A DNA stretch of 64,000 nt from Mytilus galloprovincialis (Eukaryota > Mollusca > Bivalvia > Mytilida > Mytilidae), in contig NC_134851.1 in NCBI RefSeq assembly GCF_965363235.1, positions 38,344,321-38,408,320 on the forward strand, read 5' to 3'. Below, piece after piece: positions 46,075-59,120 of the stretch. Position numbers and translations under genes: made by a program. The notes beneath the pieces were generated by a model that was given only the letters and a program-made list of their open reading frames with translations, was not told where the DNA came from and did not search any database. Each line of letters starts with the position of its first letter. Position 1 is the first letter of the stretch.

Positions 46075-46499
46075 CCTGGTTTCTAAATCTCTCACTTGTA
46101 TGCTAGTCGCATCAAAATATTGTGTCATATAAATAAAAAATATCATACTATTTCGACTATCTGATATGCAAGTATTAATGAGAACACATTTCAAAATCAT
46201 TTCAAATTGGTATCAAAATTCTATAAGACAATAAATCGTCTAACTCTTTAACTTACCTCGATCTTCGACTTATCTTGTATTAAATAAATTGTACTAACCT
46301 ACATTGTACTAAATAGTTCTTAAAATTACTCAATACAATCCAGTTCATTGAATCAAAATTAGTTTTTCTATATTAAACAAGGCTCGGAGTTCACCTACTA
46401 TTATATAATGTGATTTTTTGAAAATCAGCGGCCAGGTGTACCTACCTTCAACCGGATTTTAGATATTATATAATTGTCTGTTATTCTGGAATATGTATG

Positions 46500-47398
46500 A
46501 CGTTACGCGTGATGTTCGTACCTCATTGAAAATTCCGTGTAGTTGGCAAGATGCAAGTCCAAAATATATAATTTTGTGATATCATATTCATTGCTATTGT
46601 ACGTATTTTAAAAAGTAACAATTTTTAAAATAAAATCGAAAAATATAATTGTTGAAACTATGTTTTATGCTGTATGCGACAAGCTTCATTTTTAAAAAAC
46701 GGCGAATTTTAGGTTGTCCCGCGTAACATATTTCATTTATTGTAACCACTGAACTATGATTTTCGTCAAAACTATTTAATATTTTGAAAAACAGTTTTTT
46801 CCATTATTAAACAGAATAATCCTTCAGTCTTTTATGCATTTTTTATGACGTTATGATGACGTCATAGAAAAAAAACGCGTTCCATACTACTAGGGCAAAT
46901 CTGTCCCACGGGGACAAAAATTGGTATTCCGGTTTTGAGAAACAAAAAACATACATCTAAAATGAAAAAAAGTTTAGTATTTGTATTCACTACATCAATG
47001 TTAATTTGCTTAATTTTATGAATTTAAGGACAAATATCCTGAAAAATGATATATGATAATTTATGAGCGATTTTTCACAGGCTTACAAGGTTGTCGCATC
47101 ACCATTTTTTTACGTAAAAACGAACTCAACTCAAATTAACGTCAATTGTTTGCTTATCACTGCTCTTATAATGTTAGAATTTTATGATTTTTTAAAATGT
47201 TATTTTTCTTAATTTTTCAAAAAACTAAAATACATCAATTTTCGATAAGTAGTTAAAAAGTACCGTCGATTTTGCGGAGTCTTACAAGAATGTCGCACTT
47301 GCTTAAAAACAACGTTTTAGTCGAATTTTTGGTTTGAACGTTACGAAATATCTTCGACGTTGTGTTACGCTTACATGTACGAACATCGCGCGTAACGT
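46500..47398. mobile_element. TIR element with ACGTTACGCG ends
   Basis: ACGTTACGCGTGATGTTCGT (46500-46521) is inverted at 47377-47398 with one change. CGCGTAAC-like and TGTCGCA words recur inside. No target duplication found. Confidence 0.6.
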
Positions 47399-47995
47399 GT
47401 AACAATATATTTTTCTTTGTTGAATTTATCGGATTTAATTCGTCCGTACCTATAGAGAATTGGTCATATATTAGTTTCTGAGATGATGAAATTGTTCACC
47501 ACAAGCCCATAATTACTAAAGCAATGGATTGAGTGATGTTTGTTCTTTTACTAAACCAACCTAAGGTAAATAGTTCCAATATACACGAATGCTAATACAA
47601 TGTATATGACGCCCGACAAGCAAAGACGGCCCTTTTTTTTAAATTGACAACGATCGGTGAAAAATTAGTTGAGAAATTTATTTTCAATTTCACTCCACAT
47701 AAAATTTGTTCTAATGTTAAAAATCACTTTAACGTTGAAATCGAATACTTTGACGTCAATTTAAGTTTACTGCATTTGCAAGTTTACTCTTTTCCTGGTG
47801 CTTGATAAAATGCAGCCATATTCCTTCCAAAGGAATGGACGGAATTTTTCATATAGATATTCCTGCCGTGCACGTGAAAGTTCGGCTTTACGACGAACCA
47901 TTGGATCGAACTATTGAAAAGGATGGCGAAGAATATCGTTTTTGTTTTTTTAACTCATTGCATTTTTCTTTTACAACAAATATTCCCGGTTTATC

Positions 47996-48085
47996 ATGGC
48001 GGAAGATGAAATGGTGGTGCTTTCCGATACCTTGTATAGATGTAAACAAACAGATCAGAATCGTTTTAAATCCATTACTGGGTAG
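47996..48085 (+). other. Candidate first exon, weak
   Basis: ATGGCGGAAGATGAAATGG in good context encodes MAEDEMVVLSDTLYRCKQTD and ten more residues to a stop overlapping a weak GT. It resembles a metazoan initiator exon. A longer overlapping frame at 47802-48101 (MIKCSHIP start) is an alternative. Neither is convincing. Confidence 0.2.
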
Positions 48086-48109
48086 TTTCATTGTTCTCTA
48101 GCTGGTTTA

Positions 48110-49740
48110 TACTGAACGACTTCTTAATGATGATATTTAGAAGACATCTGCTAAATGAGATACAGAATCACAATTTGTTCGTCAGTGAATTTTTGTCTTG
48201 ACCAAATCCAGCATCTAACAAACATGTTGTACGTCCAGGGAACTGTATCATGAGGCTGATATTGTACAGTTAACATACAAGATAGTCAGTCATAAACCGA
48301 TTTTTGTTTTCTCTTTCATTTATAGAACAAAAAACATTAATTTTTATTTTGGTAGCGTTTTTATTTTATTTTCATTTCTTCATTTCTTCATTGCTTTTAT
48401 AGTTTTGTCTTAAAACAAATGTATTAAATAGCATGAACTCCTGATCTTTCCAGGACACTATCGGTTTTTCATGGTGTTCGTGTTACTAAAATTTGACATG
48501 GTGTTTTCTATTTCAAATAGGATCATGATTAATGATTTCGAACATAAATGTTTTATCAAAAAAATTACAAATTATTTATTTGTTAATTATAATCAACTAA
48601 ATTAACTTTAACTGTAATCCGATCTTTCTCGTGTTCTGATTAATCAGTCCTATTTACGAGTTGTTAATTTCACACGACCAGTTAAAATCAAATTCACCAT
48701 ACAAATCGAAATCAAATAAAGCTAAAAGAAACTCATTATCCCGGGAATGTGTTGGAAGTTGTTATAGATATAAGCATTTCATTGCATGCTAAAAAAAATG
48801 GAAAATTATTAATGATGGGGTGTTTAATACTGTTTACAGTTTTCTCAATTTTAATTTTTTTGTATTTTTCATATTCCGTCCTTTTATAGCCGACGATATG
48901 ATATGGTTATTTTCTCATTATTGAAGACCTTAAATTGCTTACATCCACTTCATTTTAACTGAAGTATCACAACTCCTTATTTTAAATTTGGCAAGAATTT
49001 GTCAATGAAACCAGTAGTTAGTCCAAATAAAAGTGAAAGTACCGTACCATGTATCAGACCATAACGCTAAATAGCATATTCAAACAGAAATTTTTCCTTT
49101 CGGACCCTGCATATGTATTAGCACAATCTTTCACAATTACCACATCTCCATCAACCAAAAAGTATCATTGTTTTACGTTTTCCTTCCATACAAAGTAATA
49201 CACCTGTACACCGAAAACCTGAACCTTTCTACTGGATTAAAAATACTATAATTATTGCCTAGCTTGATCGGTATATGATGTGGCAAAGTAATAATTTTAG
49301 CAAATTCAATTATTAAGTGAACATTCTTTAAAATATGTCATTGATTATAATTATCATTTCTTCATGCGATTTTGACAACTATTCATTGTCATTACATTGA
49401 ATGTGATATGTAATTTGGGAACTTTCAATTTTTCCTTCATCGGTTTATGCCAGAGTATAACAAACTCATAAATAACTACGACACACATCAGAATGTACAG
49501 ATACAAATCTTATATGAGGACAGCAAGACGACCAGACATTTTTGAATGTTGTTAAGTGGACATATCTAGTTCCATCTGCCTGGCATGCTGATACATATGT
49601 GTCAAAACAGCCTTTTTTATTCAAAAGAAGATAACACAATTTAAATTTCAGAGTCATGATTGTAGGAAGAAACCATGTAGACGAGCATATCTTTTCAATT
49701 ATTCTACAATATTTTTACTTGCCCGAAAAAATATATTTCT
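48110..49740. other. No feature recognised
   Basis: AT-rich sequence without a supportable gene, RNA or repeat. Confidence 0.4.
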
Positions 49741-49744
49741 CGGA

Positions 49745-50180
49745 CGTCTATTATCAAAGGTACCAGGATTATAATTTAATACGCCAGACGCGCGTTTCGT
49801 CTACATAAGACTCATCAGTGACCCTCAGATCAAAACAGTTAAAAATCCAAACATGTATAAAGTTGAAAAGCATTGAGGACCGAAAATTCCAAAAGGTTGT
49901 GCCAAGTACGGCTAAGGTAATCTACTCCTGGGATAAGAAAATCCTTAATTTTTCAAAAATTTCAAAGTTTTGTAAACAGGAAATTTATAAAAATGCTCAT
50001 CTAATTGATATTTATGTCAACACCGAAGTGCTGACTACTGGGCTGGTGATAACCTCGAGACGAAATGCCCTCCAGCAGTGGCATCGACCAAGTTGTGTAA
50101 ATAGTTATCAAAGGTACAAGGATTATAATTTAATACGTCAGACGTTTACATAAGACTCATTAGTGACGCTCAGATCAAAA
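49745..50180 (-). repeat. R1 repeat with direct terminal blocks (T-body-T)
   Basis: A terminal block of about 100 bp (ATTATCAAAGGTACCAGGAT through CGCCAGACGCGCGTTTCGTC and AGACTCATCAGTGAC) is followed by a body of about 250 bp and then a second terminal block at about 50100-50180. The second block has lost the GCGCGTTTCG core. Same plan, opposite strand, at 61570-62030. Confidence 0.8.
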
Positions 50181-50199
50181 CAGTCATTTGTCATGATTT

Positions 50200-51310
50200 C
50201 TTTGCGCGACACTAATAGTGTACAAGCGTTTCCGCAAAGATTTTAAAATGGACTCAACAATGTTTCTATTTTAACATGGCGTATACAAATACCATTGAAA
50301 GTTTAGAATAGGATTATAACCAGATCTTATCAATGCTTTTACAGATTTACACGACGGTTATAAAGTCATTGATTTCTTATCATTAAAATATCAATTCAAA
50401 AATGGTCGTTGTATAATCTTTTGTACAAGAGATGCACGTTTTTGGTAACAAAGAAAGTAAATCAATTTAGGTTTAAGTCGAACAATATCCCACATCTCAT
50501 TTTATTCAGAAGCAATATCACAATATAGGATGAAAGAATTATAAGCATGCTGTCTCCTTGTTATTGGCTATCCTTTTTACCTTTCCTTATTATCCATTTC
50601 CTTTATGTAAGCCACTTGTCCCGTTACAATGTCAAAATAGATGAAATATTATATACTCTATAATATTTTTTCATAACGAATTACATGTTACGCAATTTTC
50701 GTTCCATATGGAATAATAATGTTTCAAAAGAGACTTCATAATTACTATATATATGTACAGTTAAGATACACTTATCAATTGATACACAGATAATCAGTCT
50801 TGTGTTTTGACACAGTCCCTTCATTTAAATTTAAATTTATCTGTGTCGATTATATATCTTCCTGTATCTCGTCTTCTTAATATAAGATTTCATCAATTCA
50901 TTTAAATTCTCAACTTGACATGACTTGATTAAATCACATATTTATTTAAATAATATGGAATCCCAAAATTTTATTTCCTTTTACAATATACATAACTGAA
51001 AATTACTAGGATTATACGCATAATATCGTAAGTTTATATTAACTGATATTCCCATTTGTTGATGATAATTTTCATATATTTGTTGCACAATTATATGATA
51101 AGAACCAAACTAATACACGAAAAGTATATGCATGCTTCTATAAAATCAATGTGAGAGATTCCTGGCCCAAGTTCACAGACAGATATCACCTCTTTCCGGT
51201 AAGTTTGTTGATAATGAATAATGAAAAAATGTGGAATAAAAAAATGTAAAAAGTAGAAAAACTAGTCGGAAAATATGATTTCAGTGAGTTAGAAATGTAT
51301 GTTCATATAG
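50200..51310. other. No feature recognised
   Basis: AT-rich; no supported feature. Confidence 0.4.
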
Positions 51311-51329
51311 TTTTTTGCTGCTGGATCCA

Positions 51330-51510
51330 ATAATTGTCCCATTAAAATTGAGAATGGAAATGGGGAATATGTCAAAGAGGCAACAACTCGACCACAGAGC
51401 AGACAACAGCAGAAGGTCACCAACAGGTCTTCAATACAGCGAGAAATTCCCGCACCCAGAAGCGTCCTTCAGCTGGCCCCTAAACAAATATATACTAGTT
51501 CAGTGATAAC
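51330..51510 (+). repeat. R6 short interspersed repeat
   Basis: Contains GTCAAAGAGGCAACAACTCG, AGCAGAAGGTCACCAACAGG and GCGTCCTTCAGCTGGCCCC, words I recall as a common mussel repeat. Single copy in this window. Confidence 0.5.
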
Positions 51511-51784
51511 CTATTTGTATAGTTGGGTTGTTCAGCCAATTTTTCAATATGTGCGAGCTATAAACAACTGCCATACAAGTTGGAGGTTTTGTCAGTTATT
51601 AAACCAGGTTTATTTATCCGATATTTTCCTGGGGAAATGCCGGTCCGAAGTCAGGACTATCGCTTCTGTTTTTTTTTTTCCGTTCGTGTTTGGCATTTGA
51701 TTTGATTAATTTTTATAGACTTTCTAATTTTTTAAATTCTTTTTTTATATAAGAAACTTCCACTCTAACTTGTGTGTAATATGT

Positions 51785-52640
51785 ATCGAAAAGCTTTAAA
51801 TAAAGGCAACAGTAGTATACCGCTGTTCAAACTCATAAATCCATGGACAAAAAACAAAATCGGGGTAACAAACTAAAACTGAGGGAAACGCATAAATATA
51901 AGAGGAGAACAACGACACAAAACTACAATGTAACACACACAGAAACGGACTAAGCATCAGACAAAATCCCACAAGAATAACAAATATAACATCAAAATCA
52001 AATACATGAATTAGGGATATACAAGTACCGTGACACGTCTTATCGCAATGTCAATTTACACTCAAAAATAAGAGAAAACAAACGACGCAACGTTAAATTG
52101 TAACACACACAGAAACGAACTATAATATAACAATGGTCATATTCCTGACTTGGTGCAGGACATTTTTAAAGGAAAAAATGGTGGGTTGAACCTGGTTTTG
52201 TGGCATGCCAAACCTCGCACTTTAATGGCAATGTTAAATATAACATTGAAATGACAACATAATATTACAGGACTACAATACAAATAAATAGGAGAACGTA
52301 TTAGACAAAGAAACACATGATTAATGAATAACAAAAAGCATCAGGTTTAAAATTTAATACGCCAAAAACGCGCCTCGTCCACACAAGACTCACCAGTGAC
52401 GCCCAGATATAAAAGATCGAAAGCGAAATAAGTACAAAGTTGTACAGCACTGAAGATCAAAAGTTGAAAAAGGTTGCTTCAAATACGACTAAGTTTTTAT
52501 GCTTGGGATAAGAACATCCTTATTATTTAGAACAATTAATGCTATTGCAAACAGTAAATTTTATCAAATGAATATAACAGATATACATAATGAAACTGAA
52601 GTATTAAAAAACTTCCTTTTTTGGGGAAAAGTAACATGTT
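51785..52640 (+). repeat. R2 interspersed repeat, long copy
   Basis: Collinear with 5935-6780, including the R1-like tail from about 52360 and the shared end AATGAAACTGAAGTATTA. Confidence 0.85.
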
Positions 52641-53079
52641 TCAGTACTTCATTTCAATATACGGAAATAATGAATATAATTATTATATTTTAGAATATAG
52701 GAGGGGTTATCTGTCATCGCAAACTAAATATCATTTAACAAAATTAAACAATTGTTAGTCTTCAATATATAAAATCTGTTTGTAATTTTTTTTCTTATCA
52801 GGATAATCATCATGAAAATTTGAGATCTACCTTTTTTGTCGTTGGCGTCGTATTGTTCGTGTGTATTGTGTTAAATTCTAATTTGTTCATTCTAATTATC
52901 AATCATTCATAATGTGTAATTGTTATTCTATAACTATCATATGATGATGGACATCATGGCCATATTTACCATATAGGTACATAATGTGTATTCTCGTAAT
53001 TTTTTTATAAGGCGTACCAAATAATATGTATTGTTCAATCCACCATTTTGACATCAAAAATGCCTGTACAGATAGTTAT

Positions 53080-53345
53080 CAAAAGTACCAGGATTATAAT
53101 TTTATACGCCAGACGCGCGTTTCGTCTACATAAGACTCATCAGTGACGCTCAGATCAAAATAGTTAAAAAGCCAAACAAATACAAAGTTGAAGAGCATTG
53201 AGGACCCAAAATTCTAAAAAGTTGTGCCAAATACGGCTAAGGTAATCTACTCCTGGGGTAAGAAAATCCTTAGTTTTTCGAACAATTCAAAGTTTTGTAA
53301 ACAGAAAATTTATAAAAATGACCATATAATTGATATTCATGTCAA
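53080..53345 (-). repeat. R1 repeat, terminal block plus partial body
   Basis: Starts AGTTATCAAAAGTACCAGGA, with CGCCAGACGCGCGTTTCGTC, and runs into the body up to ATGTCAACACCGAACAG, where another repeat begins. Confidence 0.8.
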
Positions 53346-53909
53346 CACCGAACAGAGTCAGTTATCCATTCGTTTGATGTGTTCGAGATTTGGATTTTGC
53401 AATTTGATCATGTTGATAAGGGACTTTCAATATCTAATTTCTTCGGAGTTCGGTATTTTTGTGATTTTCCTTTTTTGTTGTATTAAATTTGCAAATCAAA
53501 TACATTAATAGGTCATTAAAGTCATTTAAACTGTTGTGGATAATTGTCTCATTGACAGTCACTACATTTCTTTTCAATCTCTTTAGCATTTGTATTTTTG
53601 TAATTGACTAAGATTTTACTAGACTAACGTTATAATAGAAACAAAAGGTAAAACGACCACATTCATTAATTAAAATTATGCATGCCAATATCAATTAAAA
53701 CTATACCTATTTTTTACTTTTTTCTGTACCCCCCTCTCCCAGTTTAAACTAGTAAATATGGCGTCAACATTTAAAGTTGATTTATCAAAGGATGCTGTAG
53801 CAACATAACAAAGCAACACACTCAACGCTTTGTCAAAAGGTAGGTTGTTCATTATATAAAAGAAGAAAGCTTGTGCTTTTAAAGAGTTTGATACGTAATG
53901 TGTAAAAGA

Positions 53910-54068
53910 ATGAAAACAATATATTATAAATTCCATGCGTCTTTTCTGGATTTACCATCACCAAGAACACTGAAAGCCGGATATTTGTACGCCAAGGATG
54001 GATGTATATTTATAAGAACCAAAAACGTTTTAAAGCTTTATACGAAAAAGGACATAAAAAATAGGTAA
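53910..54068 (+). other. Candidate small exon or ORF, unsupported by homology
   Basis: ATG-initiated 52-codon frame with coding-like composition: FHASFLDLPSPRTLKAGYLY, then AKDGCIFIRTKNVLKLYTKK. It ends at AAAAATAG|GTAAAT, a possible donor overlapping its stop. It could be an upstream exon of the Death-domain gene, but the phase (2) would need an intermediate exon. Confidence 0.25.
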
Positions 54069-54299
54069 ATCCATCTAAAGTTAAATTTGTCTGGGGGATG
54101 GAAATCTTAGTTTCTGTATAGTTTCAAAATTTTCATGTTTTAAAAATGACCATTAGAACATCATTCGCTACATAACATCAGAATAACAAAACCGAACGAT
54201 AACATGTGAGTAGATAACCAAATTTGGCCGATCACTTTGTTTTCCCACAAAATATCATTGACAAGGTTCTTTTTTTGTAAATTACATTCTGAATTTCGA

Positions 54300-54550
54300 A
54301 TAACAAGTACAAAAGAGGGACGAAAGATACCGAAGGGACAGTCAAATTCATAAATCGAAAATAAACTGACAAAGCCATGGCTAAAAATGAAAAGATAAAC
54401 AGACAAACAATAGTACACGTGACACAACATAGAAAACTAAAGAATAAGCAACACGAGTCGTGGGGCTTCATTCATCACATGTGTAAACCTGGTCCTCCTA
54501 TACATCAATACCAGACAGAACCCCACGTCATAACATTGAAATAAATTGAG
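54300..54550. repeat. R7 repeat, partial
   Basis: GACAAAGCCATGGCTAAAAA, ACAAACAATAGTACACGTG and AACATAGAAAACTAAAGAAT match 40920-41010. Confidence 0.7.
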
Positions 54551-55450
54551 AACTCTAGTCTACCAAACGATACAAAATGAATGAATCGGATAGACTAGAC
54601 GCCTATAATATTGTATTAATTACATGCAACGTGTTTTTCAATATTAACACAAGATTACAGATTTTGTATCTTTGGTATCCATTAATATTTGGCAATAACT
54701 TATTGTTAAACTTTGAGAGGCGAACACACACCATTTAAGTGGGCGCTAGATTCATATGAAAAGGGACTTAAGAGTAGTATGAGAGCAACAGCAACGCTAT
54801 AATCTTCTTTTATGACGTTTTCTTTGAACCAGTTACATGAAAAAATGTAGAATTCTATAACTCTTCAAATTGAGGGAAATGTAACATACAGGCCTATAGT
54901 ATTGAAAAATATCTATTGGTAATGAACTGAAATAAAACAAAGAAATTATTAAATCCATTTTATTTACACATATATACTATTATAAAAAATTTAATATGTG
55001 AATAGATAAACAAAAATATGAATAATTATAATATTGGTTATAACTTTACTATTAATATCATTAATGATAACAATGAATATCATATATTTATACATCCGGC
55101 TTATAAGCACTATGACACGAAGGAAAGACGATGAAAAAATACCCAAAACAGTACACTAACCACAACGTGTAACACTAAAGAATGAAAAACACGAAATCCT
55201 TCATTTAGCAGGGGTGACCGTTTGAATAAACAATGATCAAGTACTAAGATCGGATGCTGAAAATTTAGTGTATATGTGAAATAAATAGATTTAGCTATTT
55301 TATAAGGTTATTTTCTGTAATATAAATCATCAATTGTTTCATTTTTTTATCAATCCTAGGTTTTCATATGTATGAGTAGCTTTGTGCGTTCCTGATGAAG
55401 GTATATCCGGAAAAGCGCTTCGGACGGATGAAATTTATATAACGTGCTGT
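54551..55450. other. No feature recognised
   Basis: AT-rich, no supported feature. Confidence 0.4.
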
Positions 55451-55457
55451 TTTCATT

Positions 55458-55760
55458 TTTATGCCCCACCTACGATAGTAGAAGGGTATTATGTTTTCTG
55501 GTCTGTGCCTCCGTTCGTTTGTCCGTCCGTCCGTGCGTCCGTTTGTACCACTTCAGGTTAAAGTTTTTGGTCAAGGTAGTTTTTGATGAAGTTAAAGTCA
55601 CATCTACTTGAAACTTAGTACACATGTTCCCTATGATATGATCGTTCTAATTTTAATTCCAAATTAACGTTTTGACCCCAATTTCACGGTCCATTGAACA
55701 TACAAAATTATAGTGCGAATGGAGCATCCGTGTACTATGGACACGTTCTTGTTAATCAAG
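55458..55760. repeat. R4 repeat (GCCCCACCTACGATAG end)
   Basis: TATGCCCCACCTACGATAGT, TATGTTTTCTGGTCTGTG, a GTCCGTCCGTCC run, AAAGTTTTTGGTCAAGGTAG and CATCCGTGTACTATGGACAC. Inverse of 18040-18500. Confidence 0.85.
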
Positions 55761-55879
55761 TTTTAAATTTAATCTTTTGAACATGTACTTGACTTTCATG
55801 TAGAAGATATAAATGAGACGACTCCAAAATGTATTGTGTCGGGTACGTTTAAATAATTTCATTCTCATGGGATTTTTTC

Positions 55880-56040
55880 TAATGCTTAGTCCGTTTCTGT
55901 GCGTGTGTGTTACATTGTAATGTTGTGTCGTTGTTCTCCTCTTATATTTAATGCGTTAACCTCAGTTTTAGTTTGTTACCCCGATTTTGTTTTTTGTCTA
56001 TGGATTTTTGAGTTTTGAACAGCGGTATACTACTGTTTAT
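55880..56040 (+). repeat. R2 repeat fragment
   Basis: TTAGTCCGTTTCTGTGCG to GAACAGCGGTATACTACTG; same segment nested at 58886-59057. Confidence 0.8.
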
Positions 56041-56164
56041 TTATGGATAAAATACAGTTAATATTTCAAATAGTCTTTTTGTTTTTCTTTATTTTTGTTA
56101 ATCAATGAGTTCATTCTTCTTAATATCTTACAAGCCATTTTCGCTGACATGTAACGATTCTCGT

Positions 56165-56320
56165 GTGTCAAGGTAGTTGTTGGTGAATTTGAAACTTAGT
56201 AAACACATCTTCCCTATGAGATGAGCTTTTTCATTTTAATGCCACATTAGCTCTTCATTTTCACGGTTGGAAATGATAGTGCGAGTGTGGGACATCCGTT
56301 CACTATGGACACATTCTTAT
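56165..56320. repeat. R4 repeat fragment
   Basis: CAAGGTAGTTGTTGGTGAAT, GAAACTTAGTAAACACATC and GACATCCGTTCACTATGGAC. Confidence 0.65.
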
Positions 56321-56398
56321 TTTAAAGTATTTTGTTTGCTGTTTGTAAACATTGCTTATTTTCATATTTACAACTGATACGACCATGTTTATGCAACA

Positions 56399-56766
56399 AA
56401 GACCCCGTTTACACTTGCAACAAAATTGAATCGATCTTAAAAAAACCAGTTGGCGTTAAGATTGCACAAGCAAGTTCGATCGAGATCGATCTAATTTAAT
56501 CCAGTGCGTTTACACTACAACATAAAAAGAACCGATATGACCTTTAATTTCATATCTTACTATTACATTCACCTGAGAAAAGATCGATCGTAATCGATCT
56601 AAGAGTTTACACCAAAAAAAAAAGATCGATGCAAATAAGATCGATCTTTTTAAAACCACCTCTAGAGGTAGACTTTTTCTAACCCGTTTACACTGGACCA
56701 AAGATCGATCTTAAAACGATCGATTTTAGTAAAGATCGATCTTTTTGTCAGTGTAAACGGGGTCTT
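56399..56766. mobile_element. TIR element with GATCGAT-rich interior
   Basis: Perfect 17-bp ends AAGACCCCGTTTACACT (56399-56415 and 56750-56766). The interior repeats AAGATCGATCTT or parts of it at least eight times, giving nested self-complementarity. No target duplication is clear. Confidence 0.85.
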
Positions 56767-56852
56767 ATATTAACACAATATAATGTATTACAAAAAAAAA
56801 AAAAAAAAAAAAAAAAAACGCTGTTGATCTTGCAATATACCCTTTCTTGTAG

Positions 56853-56888
56853 GAACTACTTCTTCTGAGAAGGCGAATGAAAGGACAG
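56853..56888 (+). CDS. Death-domain gene, 36-nt linker exon
   Basis: Acceptor CCCTTTCTTGTAG and donor ACAG|GTATGT bound 36 nt, phase 1 at both ends. It would encode (G)TTSSEKANERT, a polar linker. Phase matches the following exons. Its small size makes it the least certain of the four. Confidence 0.5.
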
Positions 56889-57721
56889 GTATGTACAATA
56901 ATTACGACAATACGATGATACATCTGATCATACCAAAAAAAAACGGTGTAACATTTGAATATTAGATTTGAAATGACGTTTAAATTTTAACAATCATAAT
57001 AAATCGACATTGACAACGCGCTATATTTAAAATTACATTTTAAACAAATATTCTAAACAATAATGGAAATGACATTTAGTGTTTCCGAGGACCGTTTTTT
57101 TTTATGAGCAATCATCTTAGCAAACCATTTATTTAAATGTGGATATGGAAAATCTTGTATTCGATACGCTTTCATACGAAACATTAAAAGTGGAGTAAAG
57201 GCACATTCAGACTTATAAATCGAAAATAAACTGACAACGTCATGGCTAAAAATTCGAAAATTGTCAAACAAATACGTTGCAAGTATTTAAAGCTACTAGA
57301 ATATGACAGAAAGTAAAAAACCAAAACAAAACTTCGATTTTTATTTGTATTTTAATTTGGCGTGATTATTTAGTGTTTTCTACTATATCAAATAAATGAC
57401 AATAACCACATTTCCTTCGCATGTATGTATACTTGTCTCATACATCATTGTTATGAAATGTAGGCTGTCCCCGTATTTCTCAGTAGATATGGCGGAGAGG
57501 ATATCGAGTAATTAAAAAGCACGCACGAAAGACGAAACAAGTAAATCACTTAGAAATGTATTCCAACAAATCTTTTCTCAATTATATAAAGGCAATGAGA
57601 TTGATAAAATGTTCGTCATATTAACAGAAGTACCCCATAGGATGCATCACAATTATCAGGTGTGATTTTCATTTTATAAAAGAGGAAAAGGTACCGATTA
57701 GAAGGCCAACAATATTGGTTA

Positions 57722-57933
57722 CTGTAAACCAACTAATTTTCGCGAATTATCTATTTTGCAATTTTCGCGAGTAGAAGAAATACGCGAATATAAATGATAG
57801 CAAGTATGTAAAACTTGATTTTTTTCCCTTATTTATCTACATCGAGTAAATTTGGGAAACAAAATCGCTGCAAAACTGGTTAGGAAGAACTAAACGCGAG
57901 ACAAAGTATCCGCGAAAATAAGTTGGTTTACAG
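57722..57933. mobile_element. Mariner-like MITE, TA target
   Basis: Ends CTGTAAACCAACTAATTTTC and inverse of CTGTAAACCAACTTATTTTC, each followed by GCG. TA flanks both (57720-57721 and 57934-57935). Subterminal CGCGAA words recur. Sits in an intron of the Death-domain gene. Confidence 0.9.
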
Positions 57934-57981
57934 TATTTGAGCACACAGTAAAAAATAATATTTTTTATATGTAAATTTTAG

Positions 57982-58023
57982 ACTTGTTGAGATATCACGA
58001 ACCTATGGATTTACCAGTTGATG
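57982..58023 (+). CDS. Death-domain gene, linker exon 1 of a duplicated pair
   Basis: 42 nt between acceptor TATGTAAATTTTAG and consensus donor GATG|GTAAGT, phase 1 both ends. Encodes LLRYHEPMDLPVD. The exon and the intron after it resemble 60889-60942 and its intron: GTAAGTAAAA, then GATGAG or GATGAA, then TTATTCAC[TC]GGCCCT and GATTTGGACGA-like words. Confidence 0.6.
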
Positions 58024-58677
58024 GTAAGTAAAAGTGATTAAAGTAGATGAGCTGTTACAGTATTTGACATCACCGTCGGCAATTAATAGTGTTATTCACT
58101 GGCCCTATATATTTGGACGAAAATTAATGCACACCACATATATTTTTCATCTGTTAATGTTCAGTTCTCCTACATGGTAATTTTTTTAGTTAAAAAAAGG
58201 GGAAAATCATCATTTCATAACTTCTACGTTAGTTATTATACATTTATTCCCTTGTCTGTGAAAGCTATAAAGATTAATTCATCCAAGAAAATTCATACTT
58301 TCGGAACGCATGCTAGGTATATTTCCCTAAGCCAAGGCAAATACATGTTTTATTCCACTGTAGCTATACTTTTTTTTAACTTTTTTTTAACTTCTTTAAC
58401 ACCCTACTTTTCATACCTTGTTTCTTATCGCATAGGGGCAGGTGCAATCGACTCCTATCTTAATCTTCAGTTTTCTACAGAAGGGCGGTGATTCTCTCTG
58501 GATACTCCGGCTTCCTCCACCAATAAAAACTGATGGCCACAAAAAGCACAATTGTTATGAAAGTGGCGTGAAACTCCAATCAATCAATCTTATCGCTTGC
58601 TCTCAACACAACATAAATATTGACAACAAACACTGATTAACAGTTAGTGGTTTATTCTATGGTAAAGTACATACATT

Positions 58678-59120
58678 TTTATATCCCACCTACGATAAAA
58701 GAGGGGGATTATGTTTTCTGGTCTGTGGGTCCGTTTGTCTGTTCGTCCGTTCGTTCGTCTGTCCCGCTTCATGTTAAAGTTTTTGTTAAAGGTAGTTTTT
58801 GATGAAACTGAAGTCCAATCAACTTGAAACTTAGATTAAATATGATATTATTTTGCAAATTTTAATGCCAATTAAAGTTTTACCCCGTTTAGTCCGTTTC
58901 TGTGTGTGTTACATTTGAATGTTGTGTCGTTGTTCTCCTCTAATATGTAATGCGTTTCCCTCAGTTTTAGTTTGTTACCCCGATTTTTTTTTTTTTTTTT
59001 TGTCCATGGATTTATGAGTTTTGAACAGCGGTATACTTCTGTTGCCTTTATTTACTGTCCACCGAACATAGAAAATGATAGTGCGGAAAGAGCATCAATG
59101 TACTAGGGACACATTATTGT
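58678..59120. repeat. R4 repeat interrupted by an R2 fragment
   Basis: ATATCCCACCTACGATAAAA to GTTTTACCCCG at about 58885, then an R2 piece (58886-59057), then CTGTCCACCGAACATAGAAA to the end. The R2 piece is the younger insertion. A poly-T run is at about 58986. Confidence 0.8.

Noticed and set aside
47802..48101. 99-codon plus-strand frame starting MIKCSHIP
   Set aside because: No recognised domain or splice context; it overlaps an alternative weak candidate. Left as unresolved rather than annotated as a gene.
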